From assembly GCF_013409365.1 (NCBI RefSeq), contig NZ_JACCBA010000001.1, forward strand, positions 682,001 through 746,000: a stretch of 64,000 nucleotides of DNA, read 5' to 3'. Source of the DNA: Actinomadura luteofluorescens. GTDB lineage: Bacteria > Actinomycetota > Actinomycetes > Streptosporangiales > Streptosporangiaceae. Positions 1-8,363 of the stretch are shown here, in pieces (positions within the stretch are counted from its first letter, which is position 1; each line of letters starts with the position of its first letter). The notes below the pieces were generated by a model, which was not told where the DNA came from, did not search any database, and was given only the letters and a program-made list of their open reading frames with translations. A program made the translations under genes and the position numbers.

Positions 1-1
1 A

Positions 2-688
2 TGGTGGCACTACGCCCTCTACGCACTGGAGGCCGGAGACACGGCCCGGGCCCTGGAGATCTACGACGCCGTACTCCACGGCCCGGAGTCCACAGGCACC
101 GCGATGGAACTGCTGGACGCCGCCGCCCTGCTCTGGCGCCTGCTTCTCGAAGGCGATGACCAGAACGCAAGGTGGAACGCCTTGGCCGACGCATGGGCGT
201 CCAAAGCCCGGGAGCCTTTCTACGCGTTCAATGACATGCACGCGGTGATGGCCTTCGTCGGCGCCGGCCGCTTCGGCGACGCCGACCGGCTGATCGCCGA
301 CCGCGAGGCCTACCTGGCCGCCCCCCTGCCCGACGTCACCAACCAGGCGATGACCGCACGCGTCGGCCTTCCCGTCTGCCGCGCCCTGGTGGCCTTCGGC
401 CGCGGAGACCACACCACCGCCGTCGACCTCCTCGCCCCCGTCAGGCACCACGTCAACGAATTCGGCGGCAGCCACGCGCAGCGCGACGCGGTGCAGAAGA
501 CCCTGCTGGAGGCCGCCCTCCGCTCCGGCCACCTCGATCTGGCCCGCGTCCTGGTCAGCGAGCGGATCAGCGTGCGACCGTCCAGCCCGTTCAACTGGCT
601 CAAGCACGCCGACGTGGCCGAAGCCCTCGGTGACGCCGCCACCGCGACCACCGCCCGATCGCACGCCGCGAAACTGCGCCAGCCCTGA
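2..688 (+). CDS. TTC38-like tetratricopeptide protein, C-terminal part
   Basis: The reading frame is open from the window edge, so the N-terminus lies outside. The visible 228 residues begin WWHYALYALEAGD, followed by RALEIYDAV, LLDAAALLWRL and a run of helical repeats ending near ARSHAAKLRQP. The His-rich entry, the alternating small/large helix pattern and the 'DAAALLWRL' segment match the tetratricopeptide repeat protein 38 (TTC38) family, a cytosolic all-helical protein of unknown biochemical role. The stop at 686-688 is followed by a weak hairpin. The first ATG in the visible part (104) is internal to the conserved repeats, so it is not the true start. The family call comes from recalled sequence resemblance and was not searched. 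Confidence 0.72.
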   Translation, partial: WWHYALYALEAGDTARALEIYDAVLHGPESTGTAMELLDAAALLWRLLLEGDDQNARWNALADAWASKAREPFYAFNDMHAVMAFVGAGRFGDADRLIADREAYLAAPLPDVTNQAMTARVGLPVCRALVAFGRGDHTTAVDLLAPVRHHVNEFGGSHAQRDAVQKTLLEAALRSGHLDLARVLVSERISVRPSSPFNWLKHADVAEALGDAATATTARSHAAKLRQP

Positions 689-719
689 GAAACGGATAGT
701 GACAATCCAAATTCTCCCG

Positions 720-744
720 CGAGGCACCTGCTATCGCTGCCTCG
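720..744. terminator. hairpin between convergent TPR and LysR genes
   Basis: A 7-bp perfect inverted repeat (CGAGGCA and its complement) with an 11-base loop sits between the convergent ends of the TPR gene and the LysR gene. It lacks a clear T-tract, so it could be a weak bidirectional terminator or chance. Confidence 0.35.
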
Positions 745-760
745 ACAAATGGCTCCCGCT

Positions 761-1591
761 CTAAAGGCGGGTGGCCGTCTGGATCAGCCCGGCGAGGGCC
801 AGGGAACGGCTGTGCGGCGGCCAGGCGATCACGGTGGTGACGGTCGGCGCGTCCAGGATCGGCACGAAGGCGAGGTCGCGGCGGAGATGGATCCGGGCGG
901 TCTCCGGCAGGAGGGCCACCGCCCTCCCCAGCGCGATCAGCTGCAGGAGCTGGGCGTGGTCGTGCACCTCGGGTCCCGGGCCGTCGGGGTAGCCGCCGTC
1001 GCAGTGCGGCCAGCGTGGCAGCGGAAGGCCGGCGATGTCGGCCATGCGCAGGTCCGTACGGCCTTCGAGGGGATGGTCCTTCGGCAGGACCAGGATCTGG
1101 CCCTCGGTGCTCAGCTCCTCGATGTCCAGGCCGGTCGTCGAGTCGAACGGCCTGTGCAGCAGGCCCACGTCGGCCCGGCCGTCGCGAAGGAGCCGCTCCT
1201 GCTCCCCGATCCCGCACAGCAGGACCTCGACGGCGACCGCGCCGGGCTCGGCGGCGTAGGCGTCCAGGAGCTTCGGCAGCAGTTCGCTCGATGCCCCGGC
1301 CTTCGTGACCAGCACCAGTTTCGGCTCCCCGGCGGCGGCGCGGCGGGTGCGGCGGGCGGCGGCGTCGACCGCGTCGAGGGCAGCCTGGCCCTCCCTGAGC
1401 AGGACCTTTCCTGCCTCGGTGAGTTCGACGGTACGGCTGGTACGTTCGAGAAGCTGAACGCCCAGGCGGCGTTCCAGCTGCTTGATCGCCCGCGAGAGGG
1501 GCGGCTGGGCGATCCCGAGGCGCTCGGCGGCGCGGCCGAAATGGAACTCCTCGGCGACGGCGACGAAGTACCGCAACTCCCGCGTCTCCAT
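761..1591 (-). CDS. LysR-family transcriptional regulator
   Basis: A 276-residue LysR-type regulator. Residues 1-60 (METRELRYFVAVAEEFHFG... PPLSRAIKQLE) form the canonical winged HTH; the rest is the effector-binding domain, which would sense a small molecule. An in-frame ATG eight codons upstream (1615) is possible but would add residues unlike the family, so the METREL start is chosen. It is divergent from the SDR gene at 1687, with a T-N11-A dyad between them. This is the usual layout of an autoregulating LysR that controls its neighbour. The length is slightly short but normal for actinobacterial members. Confidence 0.92.
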   Translation of the reverse strand: METRELRYFVAVAEEFHFGRAAERLGIAQPPLSRAIKQLERRLGVQLLERTSRTVELTEAGKVLLREGQAALDAVDAAARRTRRAAAGEPKLVLVTKAGASSELLPKLLDAYAAEPGAVAVEVLLCGIGEQERLLRDGRADVGLLHRPFDSTTGLDIEELSTEGQILVLPKDHPLEGRTDLRMADIAGLPLPRWPHCDGGYPDGPGPEVHDHAQLLQLIALGRAVALLPETARIHLRRDLAFVPILDAPTVTTVIAWPPHSRSLALAGLIQTATRL

Positions 1592-1611
1592 GCTCTCACC
1601 GTACCCGGGGA

Positions 1612-1632
1612 TCAATACCCGTGAGGTATCGA
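1612..1632. promoter_or_regulatory. LysR-type operator (T-N11-A dyad)
   Basis: ATACC-N5-GGTAT is a perfect 5-bp dyad at 1615-1629, extended imperfectly to TC(A/G)ATACC arms. T1616 and A1628 satisfy the LysR T-N11-A rule. It lies 20 bp upstream of the LysR start and about 55 bp upstream of the SDR start, as expected for a shared regulator site. The functional role is inferred from position and symmetry. Confidence 0.6.
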
Positions 1633-1686
1633 CCGCTACCCAGGCGGTGTTGGAGTGCTCTCGGCCGAGCGGCCAGGATTTCGGGT

Positions 1687-2418
1687 ATGAGCGAACAGAC
1701 GATCACGCTGATCACCGGCGCCAACAAGGGAATCGGATACGAGATCGCCGTCGGGCTGGGCGCCCTTGGCCACACCGTCGGCGTGGGGGCCAGGTCCCCG
1801 GAGCGGCTCTCGGAGGCCGTCGAGAAACTCCGCGCCGAGGGGGTCGACGCGTTCGCGGTACCCCTCGACGTGACCTCCGACGAGAGCGTCGCCGCCGCGG
1901 CCTCCCTGCTCTCCGAGCGTTTCGGACGGCTCGACGTGCTGGTCAACAACGCCGGGGTGACCGGCGGGATGCCACAGACGCCCACGACCGTCGACCCCGC
2001 GACCGTGCGAACGGTCGTGGAGACCAACGTGATCGGCGTCATCCGCGTCACCAACGCCATGCTGCCGCTGCTCAGGCGGTCCGCCGCACCACGGATCGTG
2101 AACATGTCCAGCAGCGTCGGGTCTCTCACCCGCCAGAGTTCTCAGTCCGCCATGGAGGCCGTAGGCCCGATCTCCGCCGCCTACTCGCCCTCCAAGACCT
2201 TCCTCAACGCCGTGACCCTCCAGTACGCCAAGGAACTGCACGACACCAACATCCTGATCAACGCCGCCTGCCCCGGCTACTGCGCAACCGATCTCAACGG
2301 CTTCCGCGGCGTCCGCACCGCTCGACAAGGCGCCGCCGTAGCCATCCACCTGGCCACCCTGCCCGACAACGGCCCCACCGGCTCCTTCTTCGAAGACGCC
2401 GGCGTGGTGCCCTGGTAA
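1687..2418 (+). CDS. SDR-family NAD(P)-dependent oxidoreductase
   Basis: A 243-residue classical short-chain dehydrogenase/reductase. The Rossmann cofactor motif TGANKGIG is at residues 10-17 and NNAG at 87-90. A catalytic serine lies in the NMSSSVG region near 143, and the catalytic pair is Tyr166 and Lys170 (YSPSK). The PGYCATDLN segment after strand 6 is typical of carbonyl-reductase-like SDRs. The start at 1687 gives the usual short N-terminus; an upstream ATG at 1621 would overlap the operator. It is divergently transcribed from the LysR regulator, its likely controller. The substrate cannot be told; LysR/SDR pairs of this kind in actinomycetes are often quinone or aldehyde reductases. 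Confidence 0.93.
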   Translation: MSEQTITLITGANKGIGYEIAVGLGALGHTVGVGARSPERLSEAVEKLRAEGVDAFAVPLDVTSDESVAAAASLLSERFGRLDVLVNNAGVTGGMPQTPTTVDPATVRTVVETNVIGVIRVTNAMLPLLRRSAAPRIVNMSSSVGSLTRQSSQSAMEAVGPISAAYSPSKTFLNAVTLQYAKELHDTNILINAACPGYCATDLNGFRGVRTARQGAAVAIHLATLPDNGPTGSFFEDAGVVPW

Positions 2419-2575
2419 CTCGTCACGCCGTCGGCTCCGCTGCCCGGCGGTTGCACCGGGGCCATGAGTGACGTTCCGGACATCCAGAACGCTGAGTGGT
2501 AGACGACGGCCACGGAAACCCCACCGTGACCGTCGGCGGGGTGCACCCGCCCGGACTGCGGACCACCCCGCGCTC

Positions 2576-2615
2576 GAGCCCCGTCCCTGACACCCCCGAG
2601 TCGGGGGCGGGGCTC
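2576..2615. terminator. two-stem hairpin between convergent SDR and TetR genes
   Basis: An outer 8-bp stem (GAGCCCCG at 2576-2583 with 2608-2615) encloses an inner 5-bp G/C stem (2593-2597 with 2603-2607, loop GAGTC). It lies in the 270-bp gap between two converging genes. No long T-run follows, so it could be a factor-independent terminator working in both directions. The rest of the gap (2419-2688) shows no gene. Confidence 0.6.
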
Positions 2616-2688
2616 CTTCCGGCCTGACCAAGACCCCGAGCGCTGGAAGCGACGGCGCAGCGTGGGCCGCCGAAGATGCGGCGCCGGG

Positions 2689-3366
2689 CTACCCGGTGCT
2701 GTTCGCGCGGATTCCGTCGATCAGGTATCCCAGGCCGCGGTGGAACGCGTCGTCCCAGTCGTTGTCGCTGGGATGACCATGCGCGGCCAGCGTCGGATAC
2801 GTCTCGCGCCGGGCCGCGAGGATCTTGTCGGCGGCGTCGCGGGTGGACGGCTCGTCCCCGCCGTGCCAGGAAAGCTGGCTGATCGCGGCCCCGATCACGA
2901 AGTGCGACAGTCCGTAGGCCGCGGCGGTCAGCGGCGCGCCCGTGAGCCCGGCGCGTTGCAGGGCCGCATGCAGGAACTCGGTGCGCGTGAGGACGTTCGG
3001 GCCGAGCATCGGCCGGCCCATCAGCGTCGCGGTCCATCGGTGCCGGAGCATCACCGCGCGCCACCGCTCCACCATCGCGGTGACGTCGGCGCACCAGTCG
3101 CCGGTCGCCGGCGGCACCTCGGCCTCGGCGAACACCCTGTCGAGCGCCAGGTCGAGCACGTCGTCCTTGGTGTCGAGGTGCCAGTACAGCGTGGTCGAGC
3201 CGGTGCCGAGCCGCTCGGCCAGCCGCCGCATGGTCAGCCGGTCCGCGCCCTCCTCGTCCAGGAGCGCGACCGCTTCGGCGACGATGCGTTCCCGCGACAG
3301 CGGCGGCGCCTCCCGCCGTCCGCGCGGCTGCTTCAACCAGATGTCGCCCGCTCGGCTCGTCCCCAT
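2689..3366 (-). CDS. TetR-family regulator (TetR_C_1-like)
   Basis: A 225-residue repressor. The N-terminal HTH spans about residues 24-70 (LSRERIVAEAVALLDEEG ... RRLAERLG ... STTLYWHLDTKDDV). The 'GSTTLYWHL' recognition helix and the C-terminal core with HRWTATLMGRP and LTAAAYGLSHFVIGAA resemble the TetR class whose C-domain binds tetracycline-like or other drug ligands. It is divergent from the ABC-F gene at 3440 with only 73 bp between them. It probably represses that gene and is induced by the compound it protects against. The ligand is unknown. Confidence 0.92.
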   Translation of the reverse strand: MGTSRAGDIWLKQPRGRREAPPLSRERIVAEAVALLDEEGADRLTMRRLAERLGTGSTTLYWHLDTKDDVLDLALDRVFAEAEVPPATGDWCADVTAMVERWRAVMLRHRWTATLMGRPMLGPNVLTRTEFLHAALQRAGLTGAPLTAAAYGLSHFVIGAAISQLSWHGGDEPSTRDAADKILAARRETYPTLAAHGHPSDNDWDDAFHRGLGYLIDGIRANSTG

Positions 3367-3439
3367 CCGCCCAGTCTAGTACGGTGGACGAGTACCGGAT
3401 CAATGTTCTAGTTACCCGATCATCGTTCAGAGGTGGTTC

Positions 3440-5044
3440 GTGGGGCACATCGATGTGAGCGACCTGGCCTATGCGCTGCCCGATGGACGACCCTTGCTGC
3501 GCGAGGTGTCCTTCCGTGTGGGGCAGGGTGCGAAGGCGGCCCTGGTCGGACCGAACGGCGGCGGCAAGACGACGCTGCTCAGGCTCATCGCCGGGGAACT
3601 GACCCCTTCCGCGGGGAAGGTCGCCAACACGGGCGGCCTCGGCGTGATGCGCCAGTTCACTGCGGAGGACCGCACTGTCCGCGAGCTCCTCCTGTCGGTC
3701 GCACCGCCGCGGATCCGGGCGGCGACCGGCGCGCTCGCACGCGCCGAAGCCGCGCTGGCCGACGCCCCGGAGACCCAGATCGCCTACGCCCAGGCCATCA
3801 GCGACTTCACCGAGGCCGGCGGCTACGACCTGGAAGTCGTCTGGGACGCCTGCACGACCCTGGCCCTCGGCCTGCCGTACGAGGACGTCCGCGACCGGCC
3901 CGCGGGCACCCTGTCCGGCGGCGAGCAGAAACGGCTCATGCTGGAGACGCTGCTCCGCGGCCCCGATGAGGTCCTGCTGCTCGACGAGCCCGACAACTAC
4001 CTGGACATCCCCGGCAAGCAATGGCTGGAGGAACGGCTGCGAGCCACCACCAAGACCGTGCTGCTGGTCTCCCACGACCGCCGCCTGCTCGCCGGGACGG
4101 CCGACCGGATCATCACCGTCGAGTCCGGCACGGTCTGGGTGCACGGCGGCGGTTTCGCCACCTACCCGGCCGCGCGCCGCGACCGCGCCGCCCGCATGGG
4201 CGAACTGCGCCGCCGCTGGGACGAGGAGCATGCCCGGCTGCGCCGCTTGGTCCACGCCCTGCGCCAGCGCGCCGCCGCCAACGACGCCGTCGCCTCGTCC
4301 TACCAGGCCGCCCGCAGCCGCCTGGCCCGCTTCGAGGAGGCGGGGCCGCCGGAGCCGCCGCCGCGCGAGCAGAACATCCGTGTCCGCCTGCGCGGCGGAC
4401 GCACCGGAAAACGCGCCGTGGTCTGCGAAGGACTCGCGGTCGCCGACCTGACCGAGCCGTTCGACCTGGAGGTCTGGTACGGCGAACGCGTCGCCGTCCT
4501 CGGCGCGAACGGGTCGGGCAAGTCACAGTTCCTCAAGCTGCTCGCCGACCCGTCCTCAGTCCCCCATCAGGGCACGGCGAGGCTCGGCGCCCGCGTCGCT
4601 CCCGGCCACTTCGTCCAGACCCACACGCGTCCCGACCTGCGTGACCGCGGCCCTGCCGAGATCATCACGACCGGCTTCGGGACAACCCTGAACGACGCCA
4701 TGCGCGCGCTGGCCCGATACGAACTCGCCCCCACGCGACGCCAGCCCTTCCAGACCCTGTCCGGCGGTCAGCAGGCACGCCTGCAGATCCTGCTGCTGGA
4801 GCTGTCCGGCTGCACCCTCCTTCTGCTGGACGAGCCGACCGACAACCTCGACCTCGCCAGCGCCCAAGCTCTCCAGGACGGCCTGACCGCCTACCAGGGC
4901 ACCGTCCTGGCCGTGACGCACGACCGCTGGTTCGCCGACGACTTCGACCGCTACCTGATCTTCGAGCCGGACGGTACCGTCCACCACCGCTCCACTCCGA
5001 CCTGGGAGCCAATGAACCGGACGCATGAGACAGAACAAGCCTGA
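3440..5044 (+). CDS. ABC-F family ATPase (possible ribosome protection)
   Basis: A 534-residue protein with two ABC nucleotide-binding domains and no membrane segments, the ABC-F architecture. NBD1 has Walker A GPNGGGKTT at residues 37-45, signature LSGGEQKR near 158 and Walker B LLLLDEPDNYLD near 178. An Arg-rich interdomain linker (about 240-300) follows. NBD2 has Walker A GANGSGKS near 354, LSGGQQARLQ near 440 and LLLLDEPTDNLD near 463. ABC-F proteins act on the ribosome, some dislodging antibiotics. The divergent drug-type TetR supports a resistance role here, but that is inferred. GTG start; the preceding GAGGTGG is a plausible RBS. Confidence 0.93.
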   Translation: MGHIDVSDLAYALPDGRPLLREVSFRVGQGAKAALVGPNGGGKTTLLRLIAGELTPSAGKVANTGGLGVMRQFTAEDRTVRELLLSVAPPRIRAATGALARAEAALADAPETQIAYAQAISDFTEAGGYDLEVVWDACTTLALGLPYEDVRDRPAGTLSGGEQKRLMLETLLRGPDEVLLLDEPDNYLDIPGKQWLEERLRATTKTVLLVSHDRRLLAGTADRIITVESGTVWVHGGGFATYPAARRDRAARMGELRRRWDEEHARLRRLVHALRQRAAANDAVASSYQAARSRLARFEEAGPPEPPPREQNIRVRLRGGRTGKRAVVCEGLAVADLTEPFDLEVWYGERVAVLGANGSGKSQFLKLLADPSSVPHQGTARLGARVAPGHFVQTHTRPDLRDRGPAEIITTGFGTTLNDAMRALARYELAPTRRQPFQTLSGGQQARLQILLLELSGCTLLLLDEPTDNLDLASAQALQDGLTAYQGTVLAVTHDRWFADDFDRYLIFEPDGTVHHRSTPTWEPMNRTHETEQA

Positions 5045-5146
5045 AGCCCGCTCTGACCACCTCGCCGCCGCTGCCCGCCTGAGGTGGCTTCTCGGCGTTG
5101 TTCCGTTTCAGGACGCCGGTTGCCCGTGTTCGGGGATCGAAGCTGT

Positions 5147-6232
5147 TCAGCGCAGGACGGCCGCCAGGAGGTCGGCTCCCAGGGCGGTCAGGTCGGTCAA
5201 ATTGGCGGTGTAGCGGACGTAACGGCCCTGTCGCCGGGCCGTGAGCAGGCCTGCGCGGCGCAGGACGGCGAGGTGGCGGGAAACCTCCGGGGGCGAGAGT
5301 CCCCAAGCGTGGGCCAGCTCGCCGGTGGTGTGCGGGCCGCGGGCCAGGGTGCGCAGCAGCCGCAACCGGACCGGATGGGCGAGCGCCTCCAGACGTAGCG
5401 TGACCGTTTCCAGCGATACCGGTTCCGCTGGACTCGCCTCGGCGACGGGATACTGCACCACCGGCTGCCATCCGGGCGCGTAGACCGCCACCAGGTGCGG
5501 GTGGCCGAAGACGCTGGGGAGGAAGGTGACCCCGGTGCCGCGGGCGGTGGTCGCACTGTCCTGCAGCTTGTCCACGATGATGTGGTCGCCGTCCGGGGCC
5601 AGGGTCACGGCGCTGGAGACCGACGCGAGCGCCGCCCCGATGCCCTGGTGCTTCAGCAGGTCGTTCTTCAGACGCAGGTCGGTGGCCAGTTGCACGGCGA
5701 CGTCCGTCCAGGCCAGGTCGAAGAAGGCCTCGGCGCACTGCTCGAGGGTGCCGCGCACCCGGGTTCGCACGCCGGCCGGGTCCGCGAGCAGCCGTTCCGC
5801 GAACGCCTCCTGGAGCGCGCCGCGGGCCTGGGCAAGGTCCAGGGCCCGATCGCGCGCCGCCGCGTCGGCGAGCGGCGACGGTGCGGCGAAGTGGACCCGG
5901 TTGCTGCCGCACGTGGTGATGAGCGCGGCGGTCACATAGCTTTCGTCGTCGATCCGGTCCACCTCGTCCAACTCCTCGGCGAGGGTCGGCCGGGGACGAG
6001 CGGGCACCAGGAAGTCCGCTCGTGAGGAACGCCAGAGGAACTCCGCCTCCCTGAGCCGCTCGGCCAGCTCCGGTCGCAGCCCGGCCCAGACGCCTCCGGC
6101 CCAGCCGGCGAGCTGCGGGTGATGCCCGGGTTCGGCCAGCACGTGCAGCATCGCGGTCAGCTCCGCCAGCGGGGAGGCGGCGAACCGCAGTTTCCCGGAC
6201 GGCGGGCCGCCGATGTCGATCCTCAACGTCAT
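5147..6232 (-). CDS. ArsR-type regulator with DUF5937 N-domain
   Basis: A 361-residue two-part regulator. The N-terminal part (about 1-250; LRIDIGGPPSGKLRFAASPL... YVTAALIT) matches the DUF5937 domain common in actinobacteria. The last about 90 residues are an ArsR/SmtB winged helix (LRLEALAHPVRLRLLRTLARG ... GLSPPEVSRHLAVLRRAGLL ... GRYVRY). No CXC metal site is apparent, so a metal sensor is unlikely. ATG at 6232 is preferred over GTG at 6238 because the GAGG Shine-Dalgarno sits 8 bases from the ATG. A perfect 11-bp dyad lies just upstream, between it and the divergent MFS gene it presumably controls. Confidence 0.9.
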   Translation of the reverse strand: MTLRIDIGGPPSGKLRFAASPLAELTAMLHVLAEPGHHPQLAGWAGGVWAGLRPELAERLREAEFLWRSSRADFLVPARPRPTLAEELDEVDRIDDESYVTAALITTCGSNRVHFAAPSPLADAAARDRALDLAQARGALQEAFAERLLADPAGVRTRVRGTLEQCAEAFFDLAWTDVAVQLATDLRLKNDLLKHQGIGAALASVSSAVTLAPDGDHIIVDKLQDSATTARGTGVTFLPSVFGHPHLVAVYAPGWQPVVQYPVAEASPAEPVSLETVTLRLEALAHPVRLRLLRTLARGPHTTGELAHAWGLSPPEVSRHLAVLRRAGLLTARRQGRYVRYTANLTDLTALGADLLAAVLR

Positions 6233-6268
6233 CCCCACATCCTCGCTGGTCGGAGGGCCGACGACCGT

Positions 6269-6295
6269 CCCGGTTGACGGTATTCGTCAACCGGG
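6269..6295. promoter_or_regulatory. perfect 27-bp ArsR-type operator
   Basis: Two 11-bp arms (CCCGGTTGACG and its exact complement) are separated by 5 bases. The site is centred between the ArsR gene (start 6232) and the MFS gene (start 6333). A TTGACG -35-like hexamer is embedded in each arm, one on each strand, so a bound dimer would block both promoters. Confidence 0.72.
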
Positions 6296-6332
6296 ATGGG
6301 TGGGCCGGGCGGCCGAACGCACCGTTGACGCC

Positions 6333-7571
6333 ATGGCGACCACCAAGATCCATGCGCGCGCCCTCCTCCGCGCCTCCGGAGGCCCCCGCTATGCCATCGC
6401 CCTGGCCGTGGACGCGCTCGGCACCGGCCTGCTACGGCCCTTCCTGCTGCTCTACGGGGTGATGGTGCTGAGGCTGTCCGCGTCGGCCACCGGCATCGCC
6501 ATGACGACCGGCGTCGTCATGGGTCTGGTGTGCATGCCCGCTGTCGGCCGATGGCTGGACCGGGGCGCACGCAGCACGGTCGTGGCGGCGTCGATGCTGG
6601 TACGGGTGCTGGGAGTGGCGCTGCTGCTGGCCGCCCCCGCAGGGCACGTCTGGCTGTTCGCGACGGCGGCGCTCTTCCTCGGCATCGGCAACCAGGCATG
6701 GCCCGCAGCCCACGCCGCCCTCGTGGCCACGGTCGCTCACGGCCGCGAACGCGACGCCGCTCTCGCGGGAGGCCGCGCCCTGCGCAACGCCGGCCTGGGC
6801 GCGGGCGCCCTCCTCGCCACCGCCTGCCTTACGGGCGGCACCACTGCGCTGCAGGCGCTGGCAGCCGCCACCGGGCTCGCCTATCTCGCCGCGGCGACCT
6901 TGGCATGGTCGGTCCGCCTGCGTGCGCGTCCGGCCGCTGTTCCGCCCAATGGCGGGGCCGGCGGGACCGCACCTCGGATGCGTGCGTTGCTGGCCGCCAA
7001 CGTGGTCTACGTCTTCTGTCTCAACGTCCCCGAAATCGCGGTGCCTCTGGTCCTGGTGACCCAGTTGCACGCATCCCCGCTGTGGGCGGCGGCCATCTTC
7101 GTGGCGAACACGGTGCTGGTGGTCACCCTGCAGGTCCCGGTCACCGTCCTGATGTCCCGCTTCTCCCGGCGGACCGTGCTGGCTCTGGCCGGCGTGGTGC
7201 TCGCCGCGTCCTACCTCGGTTTCCTGGCGGCCACGTCGCCGGAACACCGCTGGAGCGCCCCGGCCGTCGCCGCGGTCTCCGTGGTCTGCGCCATCGGCGA
7301 GATCATCTATGCCGGCAGCGCCACCGCGCTCGTCACCGCCCTCGCCCCGGCCCCCGTCCTCGGACGCGCCCTCTCCCGCTTCCAGCTCTCCACCGGCCTC
7401 GGCCTCGCCGTCTCCCCGGCTGTCATGACCTCTCTCGCCTCCCACGGCCCGGCCGCCCTCTGGGGCAGCCTCGCCGCTTCGACGCTCCTGTCCGCCTCGG
7501 CCGTCGCCACCGAGAAAGACCAGGCAACAGGGCTCAGCGACAGCCGCCACCCGGCGAGAGCGGGCTCGTGA
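6333..7571 (+). CDS. MFS transporter
   Basis: A 412-residue major facilitator protein with about 12 hydrophobic segments in two halves. The start at 6333 (MATTKIHARALLRASGGPRYAIALAVDALGTGLLRPF) gives a short cytoplasmic N-terminus before TM1. The longer frame upstream runs through the operator dyad and is rejected. The MFS motif A-like segment MPAVGRWLDRGARSTVV lies between TM2 and TM3. It pairs with the divergent DUF5937-ArsR regulator, a recurrent actinobacterial pair usually annotated as drug/metabolite efflux. The substrate is unknown. Decayed coding sequence begins directly after its stop. Confidence 0.9.
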   Translation: MATTKIHARALLRASGGPRYAIALAVDALGTGLLRPFLLLYGVMVLRLSASATGIAMTTGVVMGLVCMPAVGRWLDRGARSTVVAASMLVRVLGVALLLAAPAGHVWLFATAALFLGIGNQAWPAAHAALVATVAHGRERDAALAGGRALRNAGLGAGALLATACLTGGTTALQALAAATGLAYLAAATLAWSVRLRARPAAVPPNGGAGGTAPRMRALLAANVVYVFCLNVPEIAVPLVLVTQLHASPLWAAAIFVANTVLVVTLQVPVTVLMSRFSRRTVLALAGVVLAASYLGFLAATSPEHRWSAPAVAAVSVVCAIGEIIYAGSATALVTALAPAPVLGRALSRFQLSTGLGLAVSPAVMTSLASHGPAALWGSLAASTLLSASAVATEKDQATGLSDSRHPARAGS

Positions 7572-7616
7572 ACTCGGCAGCCGCCTCGCCCGCCTTGGGC
7601 GGCTTCATATCCAGCG

Positions 7617-8043
7617 CTTACGGAGGACGAGCGTGCGGCGGTCGACGTCGAGATCGCCCCGGAGATCAGGTACCCCCTATCCGTCGACGCGGGCTGGCCA
7701 GACGCAAGGACCTCCCGAAGGACGTGAAGGCGCAGTTCTCCACCGACCAGGACTTCGCGGTGCGTCCGCTCCTCGCCGAGCACCACCACGATGCGCCCGT
7801 CGAGTTGCTCTCGGAGATCTGGCGCGAGTGGGAGGGCTGTCGCAATGGCACATCAGGGAACGCATCCCACACGAAGGACTGCGCCGGTTCGCGGACGATC
7901 CGCACCCCCGGATGCGGGCGCTGGCCCTGGACGACCCGCAGACACCGCCGGAACTCGTCGACAAGCTGAGCCCCGACGAAGAGCCATGGGTGCGGTGGTG
8001 CGCCCTGCGCGATCCCCCGCTCCCACCCGACCGGGTCAGCTGA
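7617..8043 (+). pseudogene. degraded LRV/HEAT-type repeat protein
   Basis: Three consecutive reading frames each carry parts of one protein. Frame A (from 7617) has LTEDERAAVDVEIAPE. Frame B (about 7700-7840) has DLPKDVKAQFSTDQDFAVR, LLAEHHHDAPVELLSEI. Frame C (to 8043) has EGLRRFADDPHPRMRALALD, PPELVDKLSPDEEPWVR. Repeats of the type 'LPxxVxxxLxxDxDxxVRxLLAExxDAP' are typical of leucine-rich-repeat-variant proteins of actinomycetes. Two shifts of the same direction (frame order 0, 2, 1 modulo 3) and the lack of any start indicate a dead gene, cut off on its left by the MFS gene end. Boundaries are approximate. Confidence 0.6.
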
Positions 8044-8363
8044 CCCAACTCGTCGCCGTGGCCGTTACGGCGGGTGATGGCTTTTATCAGCCAACGGCTC
8101 CTTATTGTCAAATCCGCCGTTCAGTAGACATTCCGCCAGACTCCCTCACGCCCGTCCATTTAGCATGATTTGGCAACTTTGCACCTTATCGTTCAGGGTA
8201 AACCGATATCAAAATTAAGGCTCGCCCGATTATCGGACGGAGATCATCTTCCGCCTATTGTGCGTGTTTTCCACGATGCCCCCGCTTAGGACAGTGAGTA
8301 ATGCTGGCCGCGAGATGCGGCCTCATGCAAGGTCGCCAGTCGCCACGGAAAGTTGGGCAGATC
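8044..8363. other. AT-richer intergenic stretch, no gene
   Basis: About 320 bp with clearly lower G+C than the rest of the window (for example around 8085-8260). No open frame has codon use like the neighbours. It may hold the promoter of the secreted-protein gene at 8364. The composition, between two broken genes, suggests insertion and decay. Confidence 0.5.

Noticed and set aside
2423..4255. 610-residue minus-strand frame across the TetR and ABC-F genes
   Set aside because: It crosses a terminator-like hairpin and the divergent promoter and runs antisense to Walker motifs. Its composition is unnatural.
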